Below are positions 44,423 through 55,726 of a DNA stretch of 64,000 nucleotides, piece by piece. The number at the start of each line of letters is the position of its first letter. Within the stretch, counting starts at the first letter, position 1. The position numbers and the translations under genes were made by a program. Below the pieces are notes generated by a model. It saw nothing but the letters and a program-made list of their open reading frames with translations, had not been told where the DNA came from and did no database searches. Origin of the DNA: Paragyromitra xinjiangensis (Eukaryota > Ascomycota > Pezizomycetes > Pezizales > Discinaceae); the NCBI GenBank assembly GCA_038503065.1, contig JBCAMK010000012.1:1612001-1676000 (forward strand), written 5' to 3'.

Positions 44423-46511
44423 ATGGCTACCATGAAGAAATCACCATCTGTGCTAATTCATGTTCCCGCTGAGTTGTTGAAACTGATTCTTGAAGAGGTA
44501 AAGTAAAACTGAAAGCGCAGATGGATTCTTAGTTTGCCGATTCCCCGCTTTCCCGTATACAAGGCCATGCCTGTCCATCCGCTCAGTATCTGGCCCAACT
44601 TTATCCTAACTTTCTTTCCCCGGCAGCTTTATATCATAGCTCCCTCTTCTATCGCGGCTTGCCGTTTGGTATCTCGAGTCTGGCACGAGCTAAGCACTCC
44701 CATTCTCTTTCGCAAAGTAACGCTCCACGCGGACACCACTCTGGGGATCCACGAGGCTCTTCCAGATGATATTTATTTCGTCCTTCAGAAAGATGGCACC
44801 CTGGGCCTTCCGGAGAACTCGTCACCAAAAATTGTAGAGATTGTCCGGGATCGCAAGGAGGAGTCATGCAAAAGGAGCAAAAACCGAGCTGTGGCTCTGG
44901 TGGAGCATCTTCTCGAACTCAGGAGCAACATTGCCGGCCCCGAACAGAGAGCAAGGGTGGTGCGGGAGTTGATCGTTCTGAATGGTAGACCTCCTTCTTT
45001 GAGACGGAAAGGCCCATTCACGGAGAGTGATGTTGCGAATGAGACCAGAGAGGTTCTCTCAGCAATTGCAAATGGCCTCGAAAGTATGTCTGCTCTGCGG
45101 ATTCTGCGTTGGAATTCTTATGATGCTTTATCTGGCGACATCATCGATATCCTGGCATGCAAGTCGCCATTTTTAAAAGAGATACACCTGTCGAGATTAC
45201 AGTTATCTGATATTACCTTTCCCTCGAACGGAAAGCTGGTTCCTGTACTTCCAGAACCCGCACGTTTCATACCCATTTTGAGCAAACTTAAGTCCTTTCG
45301 ATGCACCATTTCCGATAACAACCGTCCTTTGTTGTACAAAGTTCTCGAGAACTGTGACAAGCTTGAAGAACTGGGTGTCACTTACAGTCGCATGCATCGT
45401 GCTGAGATGTATGCACGTGTAGGGCAACCATGGAAGCCGAAGCTAAGGATGTTGGAGCTAGCCAACACGTCTTTTTCAGGATCCGTGGACCTAGAGAGCG
45501 CCATTCAGTTTTGCGTCTCTTTAGATCTGAGCCGGCTCGAAAGTATACGCTTGGAAAAGTGTGCGGATACGTTCGTTTTTTTGCGAGTGTTAGTTGACAC
45601 CATTGGTTTCGAGGCGCTTAAAAAACTGTCGCTATGGTGCGTTGGGGTTGAAGTAAGCGTGGCAGATATTGTCTCATTTATCCGTTCCCTTGGTCTATTA
45701 TGTTGTTTGGAGTCACTGGAGATTGCAGATCTAGGTATCAAGATGGATGTCGACGCGATCATATATAACAAGCAGCTAAAAGTACTAAGAATTGCTGAAT
45801 GGGATGCCATAATGCCTTCACGCTACCAGAGAGATTGGGCGCTTTCCTCTAATGGAAGTGGATTATGGACTGTAGATGATGTCCAGCGCTTAGGGGAAGG
45901 GTGTACCGGATTATCGGAGCTTTGGATTGATGTTGCTCACAGGGTTGAATTGGTATAAATCCCCCTCATTCAATTCTAGATCTCAGTTCGTTGTGTATCA
46001 AATTGATTGGTTTCGCCAGGATGAGGACCTCATAGCTTCTTTTGGCTCGCTGAGAGTGTTGAAAAAGCTTGGATTATGTTTCCAGCCCCCGTGGAAACCT
46101 CTCCATTCGGAAATATTTTTCGATGAGAACTCCCCTTACGAAAATGGCGAAAGGTTACTTGATTTGGGCCAGGCGACGATACTGAGAATTGCACAGCTCA
46201 TCCACGCAAGAGGCGGGAGGGAATTGAGAGAGATTGAAATCCAGGTATTGCGACACCTTTCACCACCATCCTTACACTGTAATGGCGGGTGTGAATCGTC
46301 TCTAATAAAGGTTTCGGGATAGCACGGGTGCCGTGAGAGGCCTGCTGAGCGCGACTGTCTCTACGCGTTGGCTTCTGGCGAGGGCGGCGCAAGAAAAGTC
46401 TGGGGGGTCAATCCTGGTAAGCTTGATGCTTTGGAGGTTTTTCTGGTGAGGGAGGACCGATTGGTGAATAGATATGGGGTTCCGGTTCATTACGAGTTTG
46501 AAGGATGGTAG
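44423..46511 (+). CDS. F-box protein with leucine-rich-repeat-like C-terminus
   Basis: Four exons, 44423-44497, 44627-45952, 46020-46244 and 46323-46511, splice to 604 residues. The F-box starts at once in exon 1 (VLIHVPAELLKLILEE) and continues in exon 2 (APSSIAACRLVSRVWHELST, then LFRKVTL), the usual H-x-P-x-E-L and L-x-S-x-V/C-R-x-W pattern for binding Skp1 in an SCF ubiquitin ligase. The remainder holds irregular leucine-rich stretches (ALRILRWNSYDALSGDIIDI, LKEIHLSRLQLSDI, LEELGVTYSRMH, LESIRLEKC, LKKLSLWCVGV, LESLEIADLGI), a substrate-binding solenoid. The last exon ends LVNRYGVPVHYEFEGW. The intron-1 boundary is fixed by F-box continuity: the exon-1 frame runs into a stop within the intron. 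The substrate is unknown. Confidence 0.8.
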
Positions 46512-49119
46512 CTATCGACTCAAGAGTCGGAACTGAACACTTTTCATCTACTTTCTATTATTGGTGTGATAACCAGCCACTGATGTTAATTTTCATCCGT
46601 TTTCCTTGTCATTTTCCCACTTTTCCCTACATTTACGGCTAGAACCGGTTTCTTTCTTTTTTTTGCTTAGACATATACACAAACTATGATTCCTTCCCCT
46701 AGAGCGATTCTGTATTTGGATATATGGCTGCACTTTTTGCGCAAAATTTAAGGTTTTGTGACCACTCTACTGGTTATATTTACCCGGGTCCCTTCGTATC
46801 ATCTTCATGTAGCGTCACTCGATGCATTAGTTCTTATCACGATTATAGCTTTTTAAGCTTATCCTGAAGAGCTTCAGATAGATACTGGCAACCTATCGTA
46901 GGTAAATAAATATCCGGGATTGAAGCCCGCTGGGCTTGTGTAGTTGGATTTATGTACGTGATACGTGATGCTATTAATTCGCGCACATCGGCGTTACCAT
47001 GTGGACTAAAGCCGCCCTGGAATCCGTACCCGCTCCGAGAACTGAACTTTTGAATCTGCGCCCGCGCCAAAACATACCCCTTATTTATGTCGTCTTGGGA
47101 ATTCAACATTATGTGCTACACGGAACCAACGGTCGGGTTTGGAACCCGGGAGTGGACGGCAGTGTGATCCGAAGGTTACTCCGAGCGTAACGGATAGCCG
47201 CGGGCGGGAATTTCACTTGCAAGGGGGTGCTCGCCCGTCGGACTTTCTAAAGCCCGATCGCAGGCCGTATGCCGAGACTATCTCCAGCCCTGGTAGAAAC
47301 TGTGCAAATGGTATCTATAGTGCTGACTAGGCAGGTGGGCCTATTTTCGAGCCTAAAGTTAATTGTACAAGACAATGACCCCGCCTTCCCCGCCCTTAAA
47401 ATGACTGTGGGGGCCTGTAGGAGTACCATGGCTGGGCGCGAGAATAGAGAGCATCTGCATCAAGGCTGTTGTACACGTGTAGAGAGATTGATTTTTCGTT
47501 AGGCGCGATGTACACGTGTACGGGTATGTACGTGGACTTTAAATATATTGGGACAATTCTCGGTGTTAACTAGAGTGATGGATCCGGATAAAGACCTGGT
47601 GCGCGCAAGGCTGTGCTTTGAGTCAAAATTACTGGCTGATGCTATGTCAGTTGAAATATTGACGGAGTCACATGGTATCACTCGCACTTGATTTTTATCA
47701 GGCAGGTTGGATATATTATATTAGGTTCCCGGAAATCCTTCGCGTAACAATTCACTCACTACCAATAGGTTCTGTCTAGCCTTAACGCTTCGGACCCGCT
47801 ACGGTTCTGGTTGTTCAACTGTGTTCGGGCTGCTTAAGGCGGTAAAAGACATTATTGAAGTCCGTTTGTGAGATCGCTGAAAAATATATATTGATTCCTT
47901 TACTTTTTGGCCAAGCAAGCAGTTGAACAAATGGCCCCATCACAGTGCATATATATACGCAAATGCCTACGGTAGGGAACTCGAAATGTTGGGGCTGATA
48001 CTTCTTAATAGCCTTTTGTGATTATTCCTGTATTATTGTGTAGTCATTTTTAAAGGGTTCTCTCTCGTTCTACGAGCTACTACTAACACACGATGCGGCC
48101 ATCCCTAGAGGTTACATGTAGCTAATACAAGCTCGGGGCTCGGTGGGCTATTGTGGTTTTCTGGGGGTATCCTAGGACGATTACTGGGCATACATGTGTG
48201 CATACTTATATATAGTCGAGCTTATGTCTCTCTATCGGTCTTGGCTCTTCCGCAAGGTGTTAGGATATTAGCCCTGGTTTATCTTGGCAAGATAAAGATA
48301 CGAGTTTTGCTGTTATTCTTTCTTTTGATACCCCACTAGTTCTTGGGGCGATACTCTTAGAAGAAGTGTTGTGGTTATACTGGTACGGCGTAGCGTTCTC
48401 GTAGGAGAAAAATCCATCGTAAAGTGCCTTCTAGCGTACGGGATAAGGTTTGATCTATCGAGTTGTGTTTCTCGGATTGGTCCTGGACTCCTGGTAAGTG
48501 CTCGCTTTGTCTTGGGTTGTAGCGGCTCGGGGTGGTCTGAGAGCCTCATCTCGACATAGTACGTCGTTATATTGTGACTGCTAAATTGGATATAAGATTG
48601 TCGTAAGATTAGTTGGGCTAGGTGGTATGTTAGTAGATTCCGCATGCAAGTGGTGCAAATGGGAGCCCAATCTGTCGCTCAAACGCGTCATACATCTCCC
48701 GTTTGGTTATCTTATCAACATGTGATTTATGTACTTAATTTTAGGCTGAGGGCTCAAACTATTTTTTTCAAAAATAAAATTTAGTTTCCAGGGACTTAGT
48801 TTTTTTTACTGTGGTTACTCTACTTGGGAAGAGGCTGGGCTTTGTTTCGTTTCAGAGTGTCCCGTTTGGGTATTAACTTAAAGTGGAAGTTGCGACGCGT
48901 TGAAATAATCAACCACCATGAAATCCACGCGCAATCAGTCCCTCTTCCCGAGTAAAAGACATTGAACCCCACCACCACTTACGCTCTCTACTCGGCCAAA
49001 AGCCAACTCACTGTCACTTTTGTTCTCGAACTCATGCTTAAACTCTGAAAAATAGTTTCCATCCATCTTCTCTCAACGCGAACTCTTGATACATTCCCTT
49101 TTCTGTTCGGTTCCCTGAA
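46512..49119. other. Intergenic, no gene seen
   Basis: About 2.6 kb between co-oriented genes. Short frames only; none joins into a plausible spliced gene. Confidence 0.4.
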
Positions 49120-50662
49120 ATGGATATCTGGACTGGATCCATTTCGGTTGAATCTGATTCTTCCGCTCCTCTACTACAAGGTACTTGCACTGTCTGATAC
49201 TTCTCTTATGCTAATACTGATAGTCGTGTTCTCCAGATCTCCGGCTATCAACCCCGTCCTCAGCAACAACCCCGCCGTCCGTTTTATCGCACCTCAACTC
49301 CAGCCTTTCTACAGCGCGTCTTTCGCACATCTCTTTTATCGACCCAACTCGTATCCCACTTTTCCTTGCTGCTGGCCCGTCGCTAGAACTCACAACTACC
49401 TCACTAGACACCGCTTCTTACTTCCGCAAACTTTTCCTGTCTAGTATCCCTGCCTCTGCAAATGACGTTTTCGATGGCCGAACCGTAGAACAGTCCCGTA
49501 TTGCCTTGCTCGTTCGGGTTGCTAATGATCAACTACCTACCGATGGTTCCTGGAAAGTCACCGAGCTTGCGATCTATGGCGCAATCACTTACCTCTCTCC
49601 ACCGGGACTAAATACACCGTCAAAGGGCACCGCCGAACTAACACCGCCGAACTCCTCCCCGCTTGCCGACATTCCAACCCCTCGTGCTATCGTCACAGTT
49701 CATGCTCTTCCGCTTTCATCTCACCATGCGTTCCGCTCCCATCTCCCGTCCACAAAACAGGAGCCACAATCTCCGACCTCGAAACGCAACAATGTCCTCA
49801 TCCGAGCAGATGATGGAAATAACGCAATCTTCATCGCCCCGAATCCGCAAGATGTCCTCAACCCGTCCATCTCGCAATCCGCTAAGAAACGTGGTGCTGC
49901 CGTCCTCGATGCTGCAGCTGATCCACGGAAGCGTGCGAAACGGCCCAGTGTGCCATCGCGCCCACCCCCTCTTAGTTTACTCGGCGGGACGGCGTTGAAT
50001 CGGAAGGTGCGAGCTGAATCCGCCGACCCAAGAAGCCGTGGGACAATAATCAAGCGGGAAAGATCACCGTCACCGAGTCCGTCGTTTGCACCATCAATGT
50101 CATCCAGGCGATCGTTGAGCGGCGGAAATCGCCTCTCGTTGACAAAAAGACGAGATTCGTCGATAGCGCTGGCGGAGACTCGAGAGGTATCTGTTAGGCC
50201 GATGTCGTCGTCTGCGAATAAGAAAGATCTATATGGCGAAATTGAAACAAAGAACCGAGCAGAACTGGCGAAGATAGTCGTCGTAGGGATGAAGAGCTGC
50301 GGATTGCGGGATTACAGGAGTACTCGGGGAAAATCTATTCTCTCTGGGGGACCAGGCGAGGAGGAGGGAGATGACGTTAAAGAGAGGGACGGGGAGAGAG
50401 AAAGAGAGAAGGAAGAGTATAAACAAGTGTACTATCACACTGTTAAGGCAGCTGCTTTTGCTTTGGTAAGCCTTTTTTTCTCCCAGAATATGACTGGTTC
50501 TTGGTAGAGCTAGAGCTAACGTTTTGATAGAGAAATGTGATCTCAGTGGGAAGTGTTGAAGCAGAGAAGATGAAAGAAGTTGTGGATAGGCTATTAGGGA
50601 TGTTCTGTGAACCTAAGACAGGGCAACTTCTGCTAGAGGCAGCAGCCGGGGCGGAGAGTTGA
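49120..50662 (+). CDS. SLD7: SLD7-like DNA replication initiation factor
   Basis: Three exons 49120-49180, 49237-50465 and 50531-50662 give 473 residues. The N-terminal part (MDIWTGSISVESDSSAPLL, later RIALLVRVANDQLPTDGSW, TELAIYG) resembles the Sld7 N-terminal beta domain. The middle is Ser/Pro/Arg-rich and disordered (about 150-340). The C-terminus has the short helical Sld7 C-terminal domain: NRAELAKIVVVGMKSCGLRD, an acidic linker, then EEYKQVYYHTVKAAAFALRN across the last intron and EKMKEVVDRLLGMF. In yeast Sld7 binds Sld3 and assists Sld3/Cdc45 loading at origins. The assignment rests mainly on the C-terminal domain. Confidence 0.75.
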
Positions 50663-51042
50663 AAAAATTATTGAAGTGGATGACGGCACCCCACTTTTCT
50701 TGTCTAATTTTCTAAACTTTGGCTATGCGGGTTCTTTCTGTAATTTTATTATGACGGCGTTTTCTTTTTTTGTGATCTTCGGGATGTATAGGACAGCAGG
50801 CGCGGTCTTTTGGGGTTAGTTTGGCGTGCTTCCTGCATACAAAGTAATTCATTTCTCTTGTGTTGTGGGCTGGCGGACTTATGGTATTTTATTGTATGGA
50901 AATGTATTCTGCCTCATGTATGTTACTATTTAAGGATAAAATATGATATAGATGGTAAAGAAAAAATCATCTCCGTTGAGGTTTATGCATGCATATGCCA
51001 TGTTGCAGATTCATTGATGTAAGGCTTTTGTGATATTTCACT
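50663..51042. other. 3' flank of SLD7-like gene
   Basis: About 380 bp up to the inverted-repeat element, T-rich, without a supported gene. Confidence 0.35.
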
Positions 51043-51209
51043 ACCGTATAAACTCGAGAGAGTGGACCCAACGCTAAGATGCTGGAATTGCCTACAGAGG
51101 TAAGGCTCTAACAAATTTCTGCTCAGCTTTGACCCCTTAGCTGGCGCCTTACTTATCGAGGCAATTCCAACGTCTTAGCGTCAAGTCCACTCTCTTGAGG
51201 TATTTAGTC
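51043..51209. mobile_element. Short inverted-repeat element, mariner-type ends
   Basis: 51049-51093 (TATAAACTCGAGAGAGTGGA and onward) is an imperfect inverted copy of 51159-51203, about 45 bp with scattered mismatches, and the match extends weakly inward to about 51108/51143. The left end TACCGTATAAACTCGA is the same 16-mer that begins the element at 61692. The right end is more degraded (ACCTC...AAATA). It has no coding capacity. It is an older member of the same MITE family. Confidence 0.65.
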
Positions 51210-51875
51210 GTGATGCGATTTCCCCGGGAGGTGGTTCTATTCTACTCGGGGTGATTCGTCGTAGGAGATGATAGGCTTATAAGATATATATAACTAGCAA
51301 ATAGTCGTAAAGAGATCAATAGATGTGTATTTTTGTGTCTGATACTCGCTTCCAGTTGAATAATATTTTACAGTCACGTCAGAAAAGCCCCGACCCCAAA
51401 GCTTGATCACTAGAGAATTTAGACCACAGCTTCGAATTCTGCAGCAGATGACAATAGAGATTAGGAGGATACTAGGTATTCAGTACTCTAGGATTTAGGG
51501 AACCTAGGTACTCTTTTTTATTATTTGTCCTCCAGGTTGCTCACTGCGACTATTTGGTTGCGCCGAATTGACAAGGGCGCCAGGACTTTTCTTACGGGAC
51601 TGTACAACCCTGATTCGTGGTTCGAGAAACGAGTTGGAGATCTCTCGTTACGCAACATCCGCCGCGCTAGGCTGCCGCACTGCGCCTCTCCCGCTCGACA
51701 TCTACCTACCCCGCAATGCATGATGGTGTCCTTTAGATTACTATCGAGAGTACTCATTCCACGGACAAACTGTTGACTTCAGTTCTATCCTCGTGGTTAA
51801 TCAATCGATTTCTTTCGTTTTTCTTTCACTATTGAATTCCAAGGCTTGTATCTAAATTTTATCGCTTACTTAAAA
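51210..51875. other. Upstream region of the NACHT-ankyrin pseudogene
   Basis: About 670 bp. Overlapping open frames on both strands at 51521-51776 have no recognisable family. A long T-rich leader precedes the ATG at 51876. Confidence 0.35.
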
Positions 51876-54800
51876 ATGGCGGATGCTCTTGGGCTTGCTG
51901 CGAGTGTGATTGCTGTTGTTGATATGGCCGGAAAGGTGACGGCTCTGGCCTATGGCTATATCGCTAAAGTTAAAAGATCACGGAAAGAGCTCGATCGGCT
52001 TGTGAACGAGCTGCACTCCCTTCGCCTGGTCCTCATCAGCTTGCAAGAATACGCTGAGGCAAACAGCACACAATCAACAGCACTAGGGAAACTGAACTCG
52101 TTGTCTGGGCCGCTGCAGGGGTGCACACGAGAGCTACAGGACTTACAGCTGAAGTTAGAGCCGCCTAGGAGTGGAATTAGAGGGATCATCGATCGTTTGG
52201 AATGGCCGACGAAAGAGGCAGATACACTGCAGCATATTGATAGAATCGAAAAACATAAAACATTATTCATCCTTGCGTTGTCAACGGATCAGATGTGGGT
52301 TACACTAACAATCTTTGCCGGCCTTTGTGCTCAGTTGAATCAACGCTAATCATTAGGTTAGTTCACTGTCGAGGGAGATTGCGAGATATGTACAGAGCAT
52401 GAGCTTTGAGTTTCAAGTTGAATCCGCAGCTTAGGGTTCTTGGAGGCAGAAGGAAGACACTCGCCTTCAAGGTGAGGATTAAGTATCTAACTCACTTAGA
52501 ATGAGTGGTGCTAATCTACTTGTCGCGATTACTAGCTGAAAAACGCGGGAAAGTACTCAAATGGCTATATTCAGCAGATCCTTATGCCAAGCACGCCGGG
52601 ATCAGTGTCAACAGACAAAAGAATACTGGCAGATGGCTTACAAGGGAACCAAAGTTTGAGGTTTGGGCTGAAGGGAAACTGAAATCTCGGTTGCTTTTGG
52701 GCCAGGGTATCCGTAAGTACTAGATAATTGTTTATCGCTAGGAGTGTTTCTGTTTGAGCTGACTATAAATCGTATCGAAAGCTGGAGCTGGCAAGACATT
52801 TTTAAGGTACGCCTTCCATTTGTGTTTGCATTTGTGTTTTACTTTGATTATGGAATCAGCTTATAAGTATTCTATTGCAGTTCTGCAGTCATCGACTATC
52901 CTAAGGCGCGATCATCTAAAATTATGGGAGTGGCATATGTCTATTTCGACTATAAAGAGCAAGATCAACAGGAACCTGCTGAAGTTCTTTCGAGCCTGGT
53001 CAACCAACTCGTTAGCCAGCTTGGAGCTCTTCCGGTAGAGATAGAAGCTCTATATGATGGATTGGGGCCGAAGAACCATAAACCGACCCTCGAAAATTTA
53101 TTTGCCGCACTTCTGGTAGCATCAAAGCAATTTTGTCAGACCTTTTTAGTGTTTGATGCACTGGATGAATGTCATCCCACTACTCAACGGGCGGTGCTTC
53201 TTCCCCTATTCCGGCGAATGGGGGACAATGGTATAAATGTATTTTTAACAAGCCGGCCCCACCCAGAAGACATTAAATATCATCTCTTTAATGCGACAAA
53301 ACTTGACTCTCAGCTCGGGAGGAAGACGTAGTAAGCTATATCCAAGAGAGAATCGACGGGGATATGCGGGCACTGCGACTTGTCCGGCAGGGCAAGTGCA
53401 GGGACATGATCATATCTCATCTATTGAGTTGTGCGAATGGAATGTAAGGACTGTGGCTATTTGGTTTCACGTGATTGTACTGATGTTGATTGATATAGGT
53501 TTTTGCTTGTTCGTTTTCAGATGGATTTTCTTTGTAAACAGATCAATCTTAGGCATCTATTGAAGGCACTTGAACAAATCGAGAGTTCTTCAGCCATCGG
53601 GATGCAGCAATTGGACATCGCTTATGAAAGGGCCATTGACAGCATTCGGCGACAAGACGAGAGGTCGGCTAGCTTGGCTTTCGGCATTCTTTCTTGGTTG
53701 GTCAAGGCACGGCGGAAACTCACGATTAATGAACTCCAACTAGCAATGGCTATTGAGCCAGACCAATACAAGCTAGACGAACTAAACATCACCGAAGAGT
53801 CAACATTAGTGGATGTTTGCGCTAGCTTAGTGGTCGTTGACAAACTCGACGGCACTGTCGAACTTGCCCATTATACTGTTCAAGAATATCTCTTGAACAG
53901 TTCGGTTATCCCTGTGGATGCAGACCTGCAGCTTGCTACAACTTGTGCTACTTACCTCTCTTTCGATACCTTTGCCCAAGGTCCTTGCACCTCTTACCAC
54001 TCCCTAATAGAGCGGCTCAAGTTAAACCCTTTCTTGGACTATGCCTCTCGTCACTTCCGTGATCACCTTAAAGCCTGCGATGACAGTTCATCTGCGGATA
54101 TGTTCCTTAAGTTTCTTGAGAGGCCAGGTATCATCGACTCTTATCTCCAGGTGGTACAGTTCCGCCAGAGATGGAAGCTCTCTTGGGATGATTATCCAAA
54201 AGGAAGACTCCCATTGCACATAGCATCTTACTTCGGCCATATTGATTCGGTTCGGTTATTACTTGAGATGGGGGCAGACATCTCAGCTCGCGATAAGTCT
54301 GGGGATACGCCACTTCACTTGGCGGCGGCTGGGGGACATAGGAGGTTGGTTCAACTGCTCCTGGAGAGAGGCGCAAATATCTCCGACCGGAACATATATA
54401 GGAGTACAACGTTGCACTGGGCAGCAATTGGGGGGGATGAAACTGTGGTTGAGTTTTTACTTGAAAAGGGGGCAGAAGTATCGGCCCCTAACGAGGTGGG
54501 GGATACACCACTGCACTGGGCGGCGGTTAAGGGACATGAAGCAGTAGCCCGACTGCTAATTGAAGCGGGGGCGGACATTTCTGTGCGGTACGATTATGGC
54601 GAAGCCGCGTTGCATCGGGCGGCGGAAAATGGGCATGGGCCGGTGGTCCGACTGCTACTCGATGCAGGGGCAGACATCTCTATTACAGGCCATCATGGTG
54701 TATCTGCACTGCATATGGCGGCATATGGAGGACACGAAGCGGTAGTTCAAATACTTCTTGACGCGGGAGCGGAAATCTCTGCTTTAGATATTGAAGATAG

Positions 54801-55726
54801 AACCGCACTCCACAGCGCAGCATCTGGAGGGCGTGAGGCGGTGGTCCGGCTACTGCTTAGTGCGGGAGCAGAGATGGAAGCTCTAGATATCGAGGATAAC
54901 ACTGTACTACATAGTGCAATTATTGGTGGGCGTAAAGCAGTGGTTAGGCTACTACTTGAGGCAGGGGCGGACATTTCTGCCTCGGGGGAATATGGTGGAA
55001 CTGCGCTCCACAAAGCGGCGGAGAGAGGGTATGAAGCTATAGTTCGGCTGTTACTTGATGCAGGCGATCCGAAACCTAAGCGGAGAAACACCGTTGCACA
55101 AGGCAGCGGCAGTTGGCCGAAGTGAAGTAGTGACTAAGCTACTACTCGAGAGGGGGGCAGACATCTTAAGTCGTAACAAAAACGGAGAAACGCCATTGCA
55201 TCAAGCAGTAGCTAGATTATCTCTGGGAAGTGAAGCAATAGTCCGATTACTACTTGCGAGGGGGGCAGATGTCTTAAGTCGAAATGAAGACGGGGAGACA
55301 CCGCTACATAAGGTGGCGAGTACTTTTCAATCGCAAAGTTCGGTCCAATACTATTCCAATAATCATTGGCTATGTATGCGGACACCGCTAGTGTTGGCCC
55401 AGCTGCTGCTGGAGGCAGGAGCAGATATGACGCCTGTGAACAAGTATGGCGACACACCGCTGCACCTGGCGGCAGAGAGAGGGCATGTAGAGATAGTCAA
55501 GCTACTACTCGAGAGAGGGGCAGACATTTCTGTTGAGAGCCAAGGGTTTAAAGAAACGCCATTACATAAGGCCGCAGCCGCGGGCTGTGGGGCGGTGGTC
55601 CGGTTACTACTTAAGATGGGAGCAAAAATCTCAGCTTTGGATTTTCAAGGAGAGACTGCACTTCGACTGGCAGCGTGCAAAGGACATGATGTGGTAGTCA
55701 GGCAACTGGAGCTGGAGATTAGGTGA
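51876..55726 (+). pseudogene. STAND (NACHT-ankyrin) NLR-like gene, three lesions
   Basis: Segments 51876-52294, 52362-52471, 52536-52712, 52782-52806, 52881-53443 and 53499-55726 line up as one gene. Order: a fungal STAND N-terminal helical domain (MADALGLAASVIAVVDMAGK, KRSRKELDRLVNELHSLRLV); a NACHT ATPase with P-loop GIPGAGKTFL split by an intron (52706-52806), Walker B FLVFDALDE (about 53143-53169) and TSRPH; a winged-helix-type region (AYERAIDSI, LTINELQLAMAIE, AHYTVQEYLLNS); and about 16 ankyrin repeats (LPLHIASYFGHIDSVRLLLE onward). Lesions: in-frame TAG at 52432-52434; loss of one base near 53305, after which the conserved AREEDVVSYIQERI is in a different frame; and a small deletion near 55066 inside a repeat, shifting frame before GETPLHKAAAVGR. 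Fungal NLRs of this design act in non-self recognition and heterokaryon incompatibility as a class; this copy should not yield a full protein. Assembly error could mimic the two indels. Confidence 0.8.
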
